Below, one piece after another: positions 34,023 to 46,416 of a DNA stretch of 64,000 nt. How positions within the stretch are numbered: position 1 is the stretch's first letter; every line of letters begins with the position of its first letter. Position numbers and translations under genes: made by a program. Below the pieces are notes generated by a model. The model saw nothing but the letters and a program-made list of their open reading frames with translations. It did no database searches and was not told where the DNA came from. Source of the DNA: Tethya wilhelma (Eukaryota > Porifera > Demospongiae > Tethyida > Tethyidae); the NCBI GenBank assembly GCA_964030475.1, contig CAXIPT010000011.1, positions 2,693,938 through 2,757,937 of the forward strand. The letters are read 5' to 3'.

Positions 34023-34902
34023 TTGAGGATTGGTACTGTTAAGTGTGCACACATACTTGTACCAACAGCCAAAATGATACCTCTTTCTCAAGAAAGAAGT
34101 GTTAGGAAATTCGATCAATGCTATGCTCACTACCTAGAGAAAGAGATTAGAGCATCACCAAATGCAGTGGTTGCCCCTCTCGAGGCAAACATTCGATTGC
34201 CCCCTGGAAGCACTTTTGAAAAGGACAAATTGTATTTGAAATATTGGGGGGGGGGGGACCATTCACGACATGTGTATCAGAAGCTTTTGAATGAGCCCAC
34301 AACAAAATTTGTCCAAGAAAGACCAACTATTATTTACTCTAACCTCACTGACGAAGAAGTCTTAGTTGTAGGAAAGGCCCACAATTCTTCCGGGGAATTC
34401 GATTTGCCTACTAAGTGACGATTTAACAGTAGCTAGGCGGATTTACATCAATGCCAATGGACAGCCCCAGGAAGAGCAGCATTTCAAGTGTACACTGACC
34501 ACAACTAAGAAAATTTTTGGTATCATGGTATGTGAATAGTACCTATAATAATAAGAAAAACTGAGCAACAAATATAGACCATTGCTGCCTCTACATAGCA
34601 ACTGAAGCATAATTATAAACTAAGCCACTAGATCTTTTCATATTGATAATTGCATGGTGAAGTTAGCTAGCTACATAGTATAAGAAGTTTGCTGTCATGC
34701 AGGTTTCAGCTCAGAATGCAAGTATTGCTGTAAGCACTTAGTACATCTTCAAAACTCTCCTTTTTACCTTTTGACAATACTAAAGAACAGTACCAGAGTT
34801 TGATATTGATTATGGACAACCACAATGATCATCCAAGTCATGTATCCTCACTGAGTGCAGAAGCCATAGAAGTGGGTAAAGAAAGGCGATCATTGCTCAT
34901 AT
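34023..34902 (+). pseudogene. Unknown multi-exon ORF with a 27-nt exon
   Basis: The first block (about 34023-34527) reads MIPLSQERSVRKFDQCYAHY and VVAPLEANIRLPPGSTFEKD, then a G-nine run and TDEEVLVVGKAHNSSGEFDL. A frame change at 34418 leads to LTVARRIYINANGQPQEEQH and KKIFGIM before a GTATGT donor. Next, 34703-34729 (VSAQNASIA) is flanked by CATGCAG and GTAAGC, a possible micro-exon. 34788-34910 may be a further exon (LILIMDNHNDHPSHVSSLS). No family recognised. It could be an old host gene or a transposon ORF. Confidence 0.4.
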
Positions 34903-34910
34903 GTGGCAAG

Positions 34911-35522
34911 GTGATCAAGAGGTGTATTTCGTTGTGGTGAATGTCACAAAGCACGAATATGTCCAAGAAGGGATGAATAGGATTAGAGAATCAGGTCTAT
35001 ATACACACAAGTGGTGCATCTCTGGTTCGTTGTATGAGAATAGCATTGTAGTAAGGACAGCACAGGTATACAAATCATACATTGAATCACAGTTAGTGCT
35101 TTCCATTATTAATGCCTAAAATTTAGATATCCAATGGTTTTTGTTAGAAAATGAAAGAATCAATCAGACCAATAAGATTCAAGCTTTGAGTTGCGTGTCT
35201 GTGACAACCTGCACATGAGTGCTGCAAAGAGTGCGAAGAGAAAGTGTCGAAGTGAACTTACCGTGTTTTTTTTTTTGAAAGATCTGGCGCTACCTCTGAC
35301 GCTACTTTTGGCTTGCTGTTGTTAATCCTAGCATGTCTATTACTATCTCTGAACATGATTCAACTGAAGAAGTGAGTAATTTAAGCAGTGCATGAGAGTG
35401 AAAATGAGAGACAAGAGTCTATGGAGACTTTGATGAAAAAAGGGTGCAGTCTATTTTTGATGATTGGTTGTTGAGCCTTCCACTTTGAAGCCGTAAAGTG
35501 CTTGCTGTTCTGCTTATAGAAA
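34911..35522. other. No recognisable gene
   Basis: Coding-like scraps (CHKARICPR frame near 34945) but nothing I can support. Confidence 0.35.
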
Positions 35523-36150
35523 CTCTTCCCAAATGTGTCAACATCACTCAGCTCTAAAGGCAGCATGGATCACAGGATTTAATGAGAAGACAATCCATGG
35601 GTACCGATGTCAGAAAGAGTTCTATCAAACTCAAGGGAAGTTCATGGATGAAGGCAGTGGCAAATACTAACTGTGCCTGTTCAATGAAGATCTTCTAGTC
35701 AGCGATGTGGATACGCAAGAATGCTGTGAGAAAAGGAACACCCGACATAGTCGCCAAAGAATTTTGTCAGTGGGCCAACAACAAACTGTTGACGTCATCT
35801 GACTAATTAATGCCCCTCGTTCCATCACTGTGAGAACTGCTACAAGATGGTTTCATCGTTTAGGCTTCCAACCTACTAGCAACAAGAAAGGTGCTTACGT
35901 TGATAGGCATGATTTTAATGATGTTATTGATCATTGAGAGAAGTTTTTGGATGAAATAGTCACTTCGGTAAAAGTATTTGCCTCCTCCTCCTCCCAGTGA
36001 TGAGCATGCAGCAACTGCTCCACCAAAACTACCATAAAGCGGGGTCATGTGCTCATAAGAGTGTCTTCAATACAAACGAAGGCCAAACGTAGGCATGGGT
36101 AACAGAAAGAAACCTATTATTCAAAGGGAGCCATGCAGTATAATGGTGTC
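35523..36150 (+). pseudogene. Decayed DDE transposase, N-terminal helix-turn-helix part
   Basis: Reads SALKAAWITGFNEKTIHGYR, then stops, then ITVRTATRWFHRLGFQPTSN, which has the look of a helix-turn-helix. KKGAYVDRHDFNDVIDH follows. After frame changes comes VFNTNEGQT (about 36065-36093), where intact relatives place the first catalytic region. At least four stops or shifts. Class assigned from remembered similarity to IS630-like sponge elements; moderate confidence. The C-terminal catalytic region is missing. Confidence 0.5.
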
Positions 36151-36845
36151 TTATTTTATTGATTAACACGGTAGTTATCTCCACCCTCCCAAGTCAGTTT
36201 CTGACTTAGATCAGTTAAGGTAGCTCAGACTTCCTTAAGGTTTTGGTTTCAACAAAAAGAAATGTTTTTGTTAAAATCATGATCAGTATCAGTTTAGTTC
36301 AAAATGGCGGAGATATGGCCAGTGCTTTAAGAGCTTGTTTTTATACTGACTAGGGACTGATGAGTTTTTGTGGAATACTGCTTCGTAAAGTGAAAGAAAC
36401 AATCGAACAGTGAGCAGACCTGACCTCAGTGTGAGTCAAAAATCAACAAAGCTTGCTAAGCAAGTAAGCAATTTTTAAAAAACTCTTCGATAGACCCTCA
36501 CAATTACAGTTGTATTTCTGCTTGTCTGCCTTGATTCACTCCACTAAGCCTGCAGATATTTAACGTCAAATTTTGAGCCCTTGGCTTTAGTTGGCTAAAC
36601 TTGTGCCAACAGCCTAGAGTAGCATAAATTATAGCCAAAGTAGTGTAAGTTTCAGCACTGTGAAATGAGTAGGTTTTGCTAAATAATGAATAATGTGCAG
36701 TGTGGTTTTGCAATTATTTTGCCTGTATCCTGGAACCTTAACTGAAATCGTCACACATGATAATTAATGCTTTATCTTATAAACCGTTGCAATGGAAACA
36801 TGTAGGATGATTTGCTATGTCTTCTGTCTACATGTTACCTTAGTC
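36151..36845. other. No recognisable gene
   Basis: No supported feature. Confidence 0.4.
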
Positions 36846-37185
36846 GTCAAGGTCATGTGACCAGATAATTATAAATAATGAACAATTATTGGGTTTACCA
36901 CTACCAAATACTGTTCCTATGGTGACCAAATTTTCGAACCATAAGCATTTTGTAGTGAGGTATCTGAATTTGGGTGAAAACGTTATCTCCGATATATGTG
37001 CATAAAGAAATCTGCAAAATTTGGGTGTGCATTATAAAAAAAATGGTGTTTTATATCTTTATGCACCTATATTGGGGATTGCCATAGCAACAGTATTTGG
37101 TAGCAGTAAAATTAATTATTCATAATTTAGTAATCATAATTAAGTGGCAGATTATTCATTAACTATAGGTCACATGACACTTTTA
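36846..37185. mobile_element. ~340-bp imperfect foldback element
   Basis: AGGTCATGTGACC ... TTTACCACTACCAAATACTGTTCCTATGG on the left pairs imperfectly with CCATAGCAACAGTATTTGGTAGC ... AGGTCACATGACAC on the right. Related words (TATGGCAACCAAATTTT) occur at 41855 and in the 44323-45002 element. Confidence 0.65.
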
Positions 37186-38449
37186 ATTGTTTTATCATGA
37201 AGATTAAAGATAAGATTATCATTTTTTATGGTAACATGATTTTGTTTAGAAGATAGAGCATATCACTATTCTTAGATTCCATCACCCCCCCATTATGGCC
37301 ACTTGTTGCTTTGAGTGATTTCTATGAACTCTAACTTCTTTACCACTAAACTAGAGTCACATGAGTCATGCATGAGACCAAAAATTCCATCATTAGCACT
37401 TTTTGCGTTGGAGCTGCTATTTAGGCAAAGTTCTTGAAGACAGGTGGCTGGAGAATGCGGTACATCAGGCAATAAGGACTGCTGCCACTCTTGAATTTTT
37501 GCAAGGAATGTTTATAGTGTAGAGTATTTGCTTAAGCGGTGTTAATAGAGTTTATAATAGTTTGTTTTTTGTGTCAAAAAGCTGTGGTAGACCTGACAGA
37601 GACATCTTCCCAGTATCATCACATGTTAAAATAAAAATATCACTGGGTAAAGTCTGCCGTCTTGACAGCACTGAAAGGGTCAATCTTGACTACCATTTCA
37701 CTAGTAGTAAGTGATTCTAACTGTATATGCTGTGTCTATTTTGGGTTGGTTTAACTGAGCCTTGTGAGCCAGCTGTACTCAAACTTATTTGGTTGGTTTA
37801 ACTGAGCCTTGTGCTTGTGTGGAGCCAACTGTACTCTAACTTATTCGGTAGGTTTAACTGAGCCGTGTGGAGCCGACTCAGAGGAGGTAGGACACACTTG
37901 ACCTTTTGGTAATGAGGTCGCTAATTAGAAAATTGCAGACTGGCTTACAGGAAGATTTTGTAGATTGTAAGCATGATACAGGCTTATCATCGTGCATTCA
38001 AACAGTACAGGCATTCACGATCAGATCCAGTGGTTCTTGGTGGGTGGTTTCGTAGGTGATGCGCATAATACTAAGTAGCTATGCCTTCTTTTCTTTTCTT
38101 TTTGCAAAGACAGCTCAAAAACTTGCTTCTTTCAGGCTTTTAGTAGCTTAGGCTGGGAAGAAAACTTAGCCTATGTGTGCTATAAAGGAGCATGAAATAT
38201 TAGCAAATTTATTTTTGCCATTCATCTAACTTGGTAGCCTAACTATTAAAAGTGATGTCATTGCTGCAAAGCCTGCATCTACCTAGCAGCTTACACTCAA
38301 GAGGACTGTAACAAAAACTTAGCTCTAACCCCCATTGATCACAATCACAATGATCATAATTTTCAGATTCAGAAAAGGCTTCTCTTCACAAATTTTTCCA
38401 TTCTCTTGATAGCCTTACAGTGTAAGAAACACTGCTTGATCTTAGCATA
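37186..38449. repeat. Spacer with a ~60-bp tandem repeat (37741-37880)
   Basis: GGTTGGTTTAACTGAGCC(T/G)TGTG followed by AGCC(A)CTGTACTC appears about 2.5 times in units of 55-62 bp. The remainder, 37900-38440, has no supported feature. Confidence 0.75.
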
Positions 38450-39158
38450 GATAATAGAGTGGGAGTAGGGATTAGAAACACTGCGCTCGTGTGTTAATGA
38501 AACCGTGCCACGGTCACATGACTCTTTCGTGACATCACTGAAAGCCTGCGCGCCCTCGTGCAGCAGCTGCTGTATGGTCTGACTGTACTAACATCTCAGC
38601 TAGCTAGATCAAAATTCTTAACTCACCGTCCATGCAAGCATGAGTTTTCTCCCTCCCAATCTGTGTATTATTGCACAATATGGAGTTTAATATAGCTAAA
38701 CTCAAGCTACTTACTAAGTTTAGAAGTATTCTTTGAGTACACGAAATTTTTTGCCCAATGTCCTAGGCATTTAATAATGTACTGCAAAATTTACCTGTCC
38801 ATTTGCATTGGTTGGATTGTTATAAATGCAGTGAAGTATTTTATTGCTACTACTTTGGTTGTATTATGAAGAAAAAACTACACAATTCATTCATTAGACT
38901 TTCTTCACATTTAATAGTAGTAAATACTTAAGTTTTAATTTTATTGACAACTTAGATCGCTTCCAGGTCAACTTGACACTGCTAACTGTTACTGGTCGAG
39001 CTTGACGGCTTAGGCTCAGTGCTTGAAGCAGTGCTAACGATCTTTTGCATGTTTTCTTTGCAATGACATGACGTCATCGTGTCGCGGATTCAGTCTGACG
39101 TAATAATTGAATGATACACGCGTTTCTAATCCCTACTCCAGCCGCCCACTCTATTATC
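38450..39158. mobile_element. 709-bp TIR element with TA flanks
   Basis: GATAATAGAGTGGGAGTAGG ... ATTAGAAAC on the left and GTTTCTAATCCCTACTCC ... CCCACTCTATTATC on the right are inverted. TA flanks both ends. No transposase in the interior. TA duplication is consistent with a Tc1/mariner-like MITE. Confidence 0.82.
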
Positions 39159-39174
39159 TACAAGTAGCAAAATT

Positions 39175-39299
39175 TTCAAAAAAATAAGTAGTGTAGGAAT
39201 GGGCAGTGCGGTAAAAAGTATTGGAACAAGGAATGTCTCAATTTCGGCACATGACTACTTCATTTTTATGCTTGATCCCTCATGTGGATCCTCAGNNNN
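39175..39299. mobile_element. Arm of MITE family 2, cut by an N gap
   Basis: AGTGTAGGAATGGGCAGTGC ... TTTCGGCACATGACTACTTC matches the left arm of 46055-46416. The four ambiguous bases at 39296-39299 follow in what should be the hairpin centre. Confidence 0.85.
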
Positions 39300-40572
39300 A
39301 CAAGATCCTACCCATATTAGGAAAATGTTATCTATAAAGCGTTTCCATAGTTTTATCTTTTCCTTGCTTCAATTACTCCCATGAAGATAGTTGCGTAACT
39401 TAGGGTCATCTTGGTTCCCATTGCTGTTCCTTGTAGCTGTTTCTAGAATTGATTGTCAAATGTGCTCTAGTACCATTTTCATTAGCTCTTTGATTACAAG
39501 TGCATGTGGTTGTTCTTGGTATTTCTATGCATTGGGGTGTTCAGCTAAGAACATAACCATCTATGTGTGGTATATTTTTGTACAAGGATATTACGTCTAG
39601 AATACTGTTTGTAGGAATTTTGTTTTGAGATTGATAAATTCACTACTGTTACAGCTTGACACAATCGATCTGATTGACATTGTTTGGTTTTTGTGTAAAA
39701 ATATAGTCTAGAAGTTCTTGTTTCATTTGGCTTACAATATTGTTTTTGAGTGATGTTTGATCGGTAAGCTTACTAGCTTTAAAGAGGTATGGTGTAGAAT
39801 GCCTCTCCAGTCCTTTTCAACTTCTGATTGTATATGTGTGGCTTACACCATAGAAACATGCTCCTAGGTTTTCCTTCTTTTAGGCAGACTTCCATGAAAA
39901 ATTAATGTTTGTGGTGGTTGGCCTTGGCTAAATTGGTAAAGGCTGCTTTTAGTCTTTTTCCTTTCTCGTTTAGGAGTGCTTCCACACTCTATTGTTGGTT
40001 ACTTCTGTTGTATGTCTGGTTGGCTGTGTAATTTGTTCAATCTCCTTCATTAGTACGCTTGTTCCTTCAACAGTTTGGTTTAGGAGTCCAGATATGTTCA
40101 AGTCATCAATTGAGTCTCCTCCGGCAAGGAGTCTTTGGTCAGATGCTGTGACGGTCACGTTCAGGTCTTGTCCCCCAGGATTTAGTCCATCTTTGGGTGA
40201 GGGCATGGTTGCTCCTTGTGTGTTTACATCAGCTGTATTGGTACTATAGTCCATAAGGCTATTGTTGTTGACTTGTGAGCCCGTTAAGTCGGTTCGGGTA
40301 TTTATTCAGTTAATACTTGGTTGACTTTCGCCTGCTTGGCTTTTTCATCGTGTTTCAGGTATGGTTGTGAGTACGTTTGTTCGGCCTCCTTGGCTGGTTA
40401 GTGTTCTTTGGCCTTTGGAGACGCCATTTCTTTGGCTGCGTGTGTGGTTGGTTTTGCTTCTTTGACATTTCTGTATTGCCACTTCGAGATTTATTATTCT
40501 GAGATCCATGTCTACTTCAAAGTAGACAGTCTCGAAAGTTCTCTCATCACCTCTCCTAGCCGCCTCTTCCAT
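39300..40572 (-). pseudogene. Penelope-like reverse transcriptase, decayed
   Basis: From 40572 leftwards: an N-terminal helical segment (MEEAARRGDERTFETVYFEV), a second open piece from 40254 (MDYSTNTADVNTQGATMPSP), then RT sequence in shifting frames. LDVISLYKNIPH (motif A region, about 39598), LQGTAMGTKM (about 39424), and RFIDNIFLIW (motif C region, Asp-Asp replaced by Asp-Asn, about 39330). The 'LQGTAMGT' and 'FIDDIFLIW' style is typical of Penelope-like elements rather than LINEs or Gypsy. No GIY-YIG endonuclease is seen: the sequence ends at the N gap. Many stops. Confidence 0.75.
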
Positions 40573-40919
40573 GAGCCTTTCAGCTTCTTGTAAATCTGGT
40601 TTGTTGTCATTGTTTTAGTTTTGAATTTTTTTTTGTTCATAGTGTTAATTTATGTAGCCTGCTTGATACTGATGTGAAACACACACTTGTGACTAACATT
40701 ATGATAATCTACTTTATCCTCTAAATATTAAACAGACTAGCATCAACTAGAAATCTTTAGGTATCGTGCATTCAGATTCCAAACAACACACACTTTTCTG
40801 GGTGGAAAGGGGTTGCCAATTATACTTCCCAAGTAGCTTTTAGCTACCATACGGAGAAGGCACTTGTATCTATCGACTTATGATGAGAGACACAAAAAAA
40901 CTATTGGCAAACAAGACAA
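40573..40919. other. No recognisable gene
   Basis: No supported feature. Confidence 0.4.
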
Positions 40920-41070
40920 AGTTGTTTTTTTAAGAATCAGCTTCTAAAAGTGAATGGTTTGTGAGATATTGCATGAGAAGATAAAAGAAGATGGTTTGGC
41001 ATATATTTTAATTTGGTACTTTGGCGATGGTTTTAGACCTTGATCTGGGCTTATTAGAAATTACGTTATT
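40920..41070. repeat. Dispersed repeat shared with 640-800
   Basis: TTTAAGAATCAGCTTCTAAAA ... GGTTTGGCATATATTTTAAT matches 640-800 in the same orientation. Confidence 0.7.
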
Positions 41071-41199
41071 GGCATGAAAGAGTGCAGAAACAGAAATCAC
41101 TGATTCTGCAACCTTGAAACTAGGAAAACAAGCATTTTTCTAGCTTCTAAGATGTCCCTTTGCATCGCCGAACACATACGGGCTACTTTTTTTAACTTT

Positions 41200-41292
41200 C
41201 AAAAATTTTATAAAAATAACAGTGTAGGAATGGGCAGTGCCACAAAAAGTAATGAAACAAGCCAAAACTCTGAATTTCGGCACATGACCAGC
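41200..41292. mobile_element. Arm of MITE family 2
   Basis: TTTTATAAAAATAACAGTGT then AGGAATGGGCAGTGCCACAA and TGAATTTCGGCACATGACC match the left arm at 46055-46416. The copy ends abruptly near 41292. Confidence 0.8.
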
Positions 41293-44200
41293 AAAAGCCA
41301 TTCATACCACCACTGATGAGAGGCAAAGGGATTTACTAGCATTGACTCAAGGAGTCTTTGTAGTAGATTACGGACTTAGCTGAGGAAGAACTTCAGACTG
41401 AGAAGGTGACCTGGCTTGAAAAGGAGTCACCCCTGTACTTTTGGGTCACTTCTGTGCAACACATGCCTACAAATCTGGCAATATTTCTATCTCCTGCAAT
41501 TAATTTTAATGATTACAGTATTATTACAATATTTCCAATGTAAACAAACACAAGTTCTACTTGTAGGAGGTCAAGGTGCCACAGCACCTTTGCATTATTG
41601 ACACTCACAGCATTTTTCAGCACTCTTGTCCACCAGTGTTTCCATCAAACTTCACAGCATTACTAATTGCGTTTAGGTTGTAAGTAGTCAAAACAGGCTC
41701 AAAACTTTTATTCTAGGTGGCAACCACTAGTTACACATATCAATTATACCAATAATTGTGTTTCTAAGAAGGCTATAAACTTATGAGAATGCAGTACCTA
41801 GTAACAACAATAATAATTAATTTTGCACTCATGAATATGGTTGTTATGGCAACCAAATTTTTTTGCAAGTTGTCGAACCTTGGAATGTCAATTTGCCCTG
41901 AAAACTGAGACCCAATATTATGTGCATAAATATAATTATAAGTAGTTTTTGTGTATGTAGCACACAAGGTGTGACCGCATTTCGGTTGATAAATGTGCAT
42001 ATATCGGGTCCCAGTCCAAAACAACTGGTACTGTCTGCTGGCAAAGTCAAAGTCTAATGTTGAATAATTTGTAGCATCAGTTGGTGAACTACTATTCACT
42101 GACAAATGTATATGAATTACGTGGTGCAAGTTGCACTAATAAATCAATGTAATGGTAAAAAGAGCCCTTTCAGCCTGTATCAAATACCTCGAATCTGAGA
42201 ATTAGCGATTGAGAGAAGCAGTGGACTTGCAAAACACTTTTGTTTGGAAGAGGTGAGTCCAAACTAATTCAGTTCGACACAGCTAGGTTTTCCTTCTTAT
42301 GAAATATCTTTAGCTGTTTTTGAGTTCCTTGGACCATCACTACTGTTAGTGTTGGCAGTTTATGTATGATGCAGTGCTTTACAGCATTATACATCAAGAG
42401 CATTAGATAGGTAGCTAGGTAAACATGGTGATGGACAGCTATATCAAATAGCCATGAGTTACACAAAAAACAAAACCAACTATAACAATATACAGGTGCT
42501 AAGGCTTAGGCTCAGATCTACTCCTTAATTGTTCTTGAAGCTATTGGGCTAGAAACAATAGGAGACTAAACAACATTTCTGAGATAGATTGAAAGACCAG
42601 GTATGCTATGCATGAAACATCTGGATCTGAACCGCTGTCACTAGGAGTAGAATGGCATTAGTTCAAAAGTCAGTGCACCTAGAACTGAGTCTCTTCCGTC
42701 TACTAGCTCTCTTCTTTTTCAGTTCTCCTCCCCACTCATAAGTGAAAGAACAGCAACAATTTATAGACTAAGTCTCGTGTATAGTGGTGTATATTCATGT
42801 TGTTTGAAAACTCTAATGATTGCAACTTAAACATCATATGTGCTAATGTAAATTTAAGCAATGAATGAATACCTATTGATATTTAGAGTAGACTTATGTA
42901 ACAGCTGATATAAGATTATGTTGAAATGTTGTGTTTTGATTTTGTTTCAACAGATGAAATGTTATAATGTAAATTTAAGCATTCAATACCTGTAGTAAAT
43001 TTGGTGTAACAGCTTATCTAAGCTCAAATAGAAACATGCTGAAATCCTATGTTTGATTTAGTTTCAGCACATAGCTGTAAGCAGGCGGATTCATTAGCTG
43101 AAATTTACCTGAAAGTTTGGAAATTTCATCTCAGAGTGCTGTGGATTACAATGTTTCATTTAATTTCTCATCTTGAATTTTCACTGTGTACTGTAACAGC
43201 TAAATGACCCATGCAGTCCTTGTCTAGTCTTTGTGTGGATTGTCTCTCAGCTCTAGACACTTGTTGTACATGTCTGTACACTTTTGTTGTAGCAACCTTT
43301 TGACAATCCGCTCGAACTCACCAGGCTTTTTGCTTTTTGCTTTATCGAGCATACGATGACAAACCAAGCAGAGCCGACCTACTCACAAATGTGAGGCTCA
43401 CTCAGGCTCGCCGAATTATAGATCCACCTCTAATATAAGCAACTCTTGAAGGGTCTAGTTTCTGGATGGTCTTTGTACGGTCATTGTCTTCAGTTTTGTT
43501 TGTTTGCCCTGTAAGATTTCCATTGACAAGTTCATGTTTACTAACAGTAGAGATAATAATTTTAGGGCCATCGTTTTAACATTCAGTTGCACTAGTGCAT
43601 TAAACTGTTGAGAGAGAGCTTGTCAACTGATATGCCATTTATCACAGTTTTTCCCTGTAGTATGTAATGCATGAATATGCAATTAATTGAACTTAATTGA
43701 TTACCTTTATGTTGCTTACCAGTACCCTTACAGGTACGTATGATTTAGTTACTGTAATAACTGTATGCGTTGGTACAGGACTTCTATACATGTTCAATTT
43801 TGAGTTCGTAACAAAAATGAAAATTAACTGCATTTTTTTCACAAGCCAGTAATGCTGGATTGTTAGCACGAAAAGAAAGACCTAAAATAATAAAAATTGT
43901 ACATCTTTCATTGCAAGTACCAATTATGTTTAGTGTGTTCATGCTGTACTCTTATCAACACTGTCAAGCTTACATGTTTTCCCAGACTGCTAATAATATA
44001 CAACTGCAGTTTGTGATGTCTGTGCTATGATGTGTCAATTTATGTTTACAGTTATGAATTAAACAATGACCCACTACAGTGTATTGTGTACTGTAACAGG
44101 TTGCGTTCCCCTTATTATTGTTATGTACACACAGGTATATGGCTTGATTCCAAGAATCTAAAGCCTGTAGATTATCCTGCTTGGATGGCTTAATCATTAG

Positions 44201-44322
44201 TAGGTACTCTGTTGTAGTATGTATATGGCTTGTGTATTTCTCTCACAGAGATTGTAGTTAGACAATGATCCTGGTAGTTTTCAGTATAAATACATATCTT
44301 GGTGCAGTCTCTGCGTAGTTAA
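41293..44322. other. Long stretch without a recognisable gene
   Basis: Mostly AT-rich spacer. 41840-41900 carries TTGTTATGGCAACCAAATTT related to the foldback at 36846 and the element at 44323. 43310-43435 (AGAGCCGACCTACTCACAAAT) recurs inverted at 58495-58560. No tRNA, rRNA or splice-consistent ORF seen. Confidence 0.5.
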
Positions 44323-45002
44323 GGCCTGGGTCTGCTATTGACCTTAAATTTGACCTAATTAATATTCAAGATTGTAATATCTTTACAGTGGAATTATTTT
44401 TTTCATTGAAACTGAAAACCATAATTACTAGGTCTAATATAAAAACATTGGTATGCAAATTAGGTCATGTGACCATTTTATTTTTGCTAAATCAGCAAAT
44501 TATGAATAATTCATTTTCTGGAAAGCTTCCAGGGTTGCTATGGCAACCAAATTTTGTGTGGTGGATCGGAACATGGTAACGAACATAATATTGCTCGGGG
44601 GTGGTATCACGCATATCATCAATGGAGATATTCTAATTTTTCTATTAAATGCACACCTACTAAAACCTCCTTCTCGGCCATATCTCATGAATTATGTAAT
44701 GAAATTTCCTCCCCATGGGATATATGGTGGTTCATGATTATACGAACCTGTGGACAAATTTTGGTTGCCATGGCAACCCAGGAAGCTTTCCGAAAAATGA
44801 ATTATTCATATTTTAAGTGGTTGTGCTTAAAGCTCATTATTTTTGTGAATATTAATTGCTCAATTTCAAAAATTCGTCAACTTCTCACGGAAAGGTTATA
44901 TATTCTTAGGATATAAATACTTTTTGCCATAATGGTCTAATATCTTATAAATATGATTTTTATTTAGCATGTTTTGGCTTGTTTTTTTAATAGACCCAGG
45001 CC
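44323..45002. mobile_element. 680-bp TIR element with TTAA target duplication
   Basis: GGCCTGGGTCT at the left and AGACCCAGGCC at the right are exact inverted ends, each flanked by TTAA (44319-44322 and 45003-45006). Subterminal inverted text also pairs: GAATAATTCATTTTCTGGAA at 44503 with TCCGAAAAATGAATTATTC near 44790. TTAA targets are used by piggyBac and Kolobok elements. There is no transposase, so non-autonomous. Confidence 0.88.
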
Positions 45003-45006
45003 TTAA

Positions 45007-46054
45007 TAGCGCAGAGGTACTGATCCAGTCATTAGGGAAACATAACTGTGCATTACCTTCCTGTAACATAGCTGCATGGACATGCTGTAGTAATAATTTG
45101 GCTATATAGCCACTATATTGTACATCAATCACATATGATGTAATAGAACATCCATTATAATCATTATAATATATATAACAAGCATGCACAGTAACTTATT
45201 CCTATAAAAGCAACATGGTATAGTACAATCAATCAGAATTAAAACAAACTATAAAATTAAATTAACTAACATCACACAGTATTAATGAATCTACAGTCAA
45301 TCTTATAGCCAATATGTAAATCAACAGAAAGTATATAAATTATGTGATGTAACTTCATACAAACTCATGGGGAATTAACTCAAGCTAAAGGCAGAATATT
45401 TTATTTGAAAGTTAAGTACACCTTATTGCAAAATACACTATATATCACTTAACCCAATGGCACCATTAGATTCACTCTGCAAAGCTCACAAAACTCACAT
45501 CCTCTTATGTTTATTGGGGCATGGAAAGGAAAGAAGGGTCGGCGAGCACTAGCGTGCATCAGCCTATATGTGTAGATTTAGGGAGTAGTTTAATTATGAA
45601 AATATTGTGCAAAAACTCAAGGATGGCAGCTTTAGCCTTCGGTGCACACCATGGTAAAGTTAAAAGTGTGTAGCCCGAGTTCTGAGACGTTTCAGTGTCT
45701 CTGAGGCCACACCTGCTGATCAACTCCATCTTGTTTTTGTGCATCCTTTAAAATTGACTGAAAGATGAACATTTCCAGTTGACCTGGCTTCAAGAACACT
45801 CTATAACAATTAGTCACTGAACTGATAGCTCAGCTCCTGTTTCCATGGAGACTTTTTTGGAGTACGGTTAACTTGCCAACTAGTGGAAGTGCTGGTACTC
45901 TGAACAAGTATATCTTTGCCAGTAATATAGATACTCAGTTTTTCTCCTTGATAGTGTCATGTATACATGAGAATGCAAATTATTTGTAGTTATGATGACA
46001 CAAAAGGTTTAAAGGGATAGTAACTATGTGTATATTTGTAGACACATTACTTAC
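45007..46054. other. No recognisable gene
   Basis: No supported feature. Confidence 0.4.
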
Positions 46055-46416
46055 ACAAGTATAGTAAAAATTTTATAAAAATGAGAGGTGTAGGAATGGG
46101 CAGTGCGGTAAAAAGCAATGAAACAAGGCAAGTCTCTGAATTTCGGCACATGACTACTTCATTTTCATGAGTCGATTGCATGTTTGAATTTCATTATTAT
46201 AGATGTTGGTTATTTGGCTCATGAGTCAATGTAAGCAATCACTTGACCAATTTGGATGAAGTAACAATTCATTTAGAATGTAGATAAACAAAGAGTAGGG
46301 CACAAAAAATGAAGTAGTCATGTGCCGAAATTCAGAGACTTGCCTTGTTTCATTGCTTTTTACCGCACTGCCCATTCCTACACCTCTCATTTTTATAAAA
46401 TTTTTACTATACTTGT
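46055..46416. mobile_element. Hairpin MITE, family 2, complete copy
   Basis: ACAAGTATAGTAAAAATTTT and its complement bound ~120-bp arms containing AGGAATGGGCAGTGCGGTAA and TTTCGGCACATGACTACTTC, around a ~110-bp centre. Partial copies at 39175 and 41200. Terminal ACAAGT/ACTTGT is shared with MITE family 1, but the rest is unrelated. Confidence 0.92.

Noticed and set aside
41773..42129. 118-residue minus-strand frame
   Set aside because: Overlaps another frame and a foldback-related repeat. No motif or splice support.
44388..44916. Plus-strand frames up to 120 residues
   Set aside because: Entirely inside the TTAA-flanked non-coding element.
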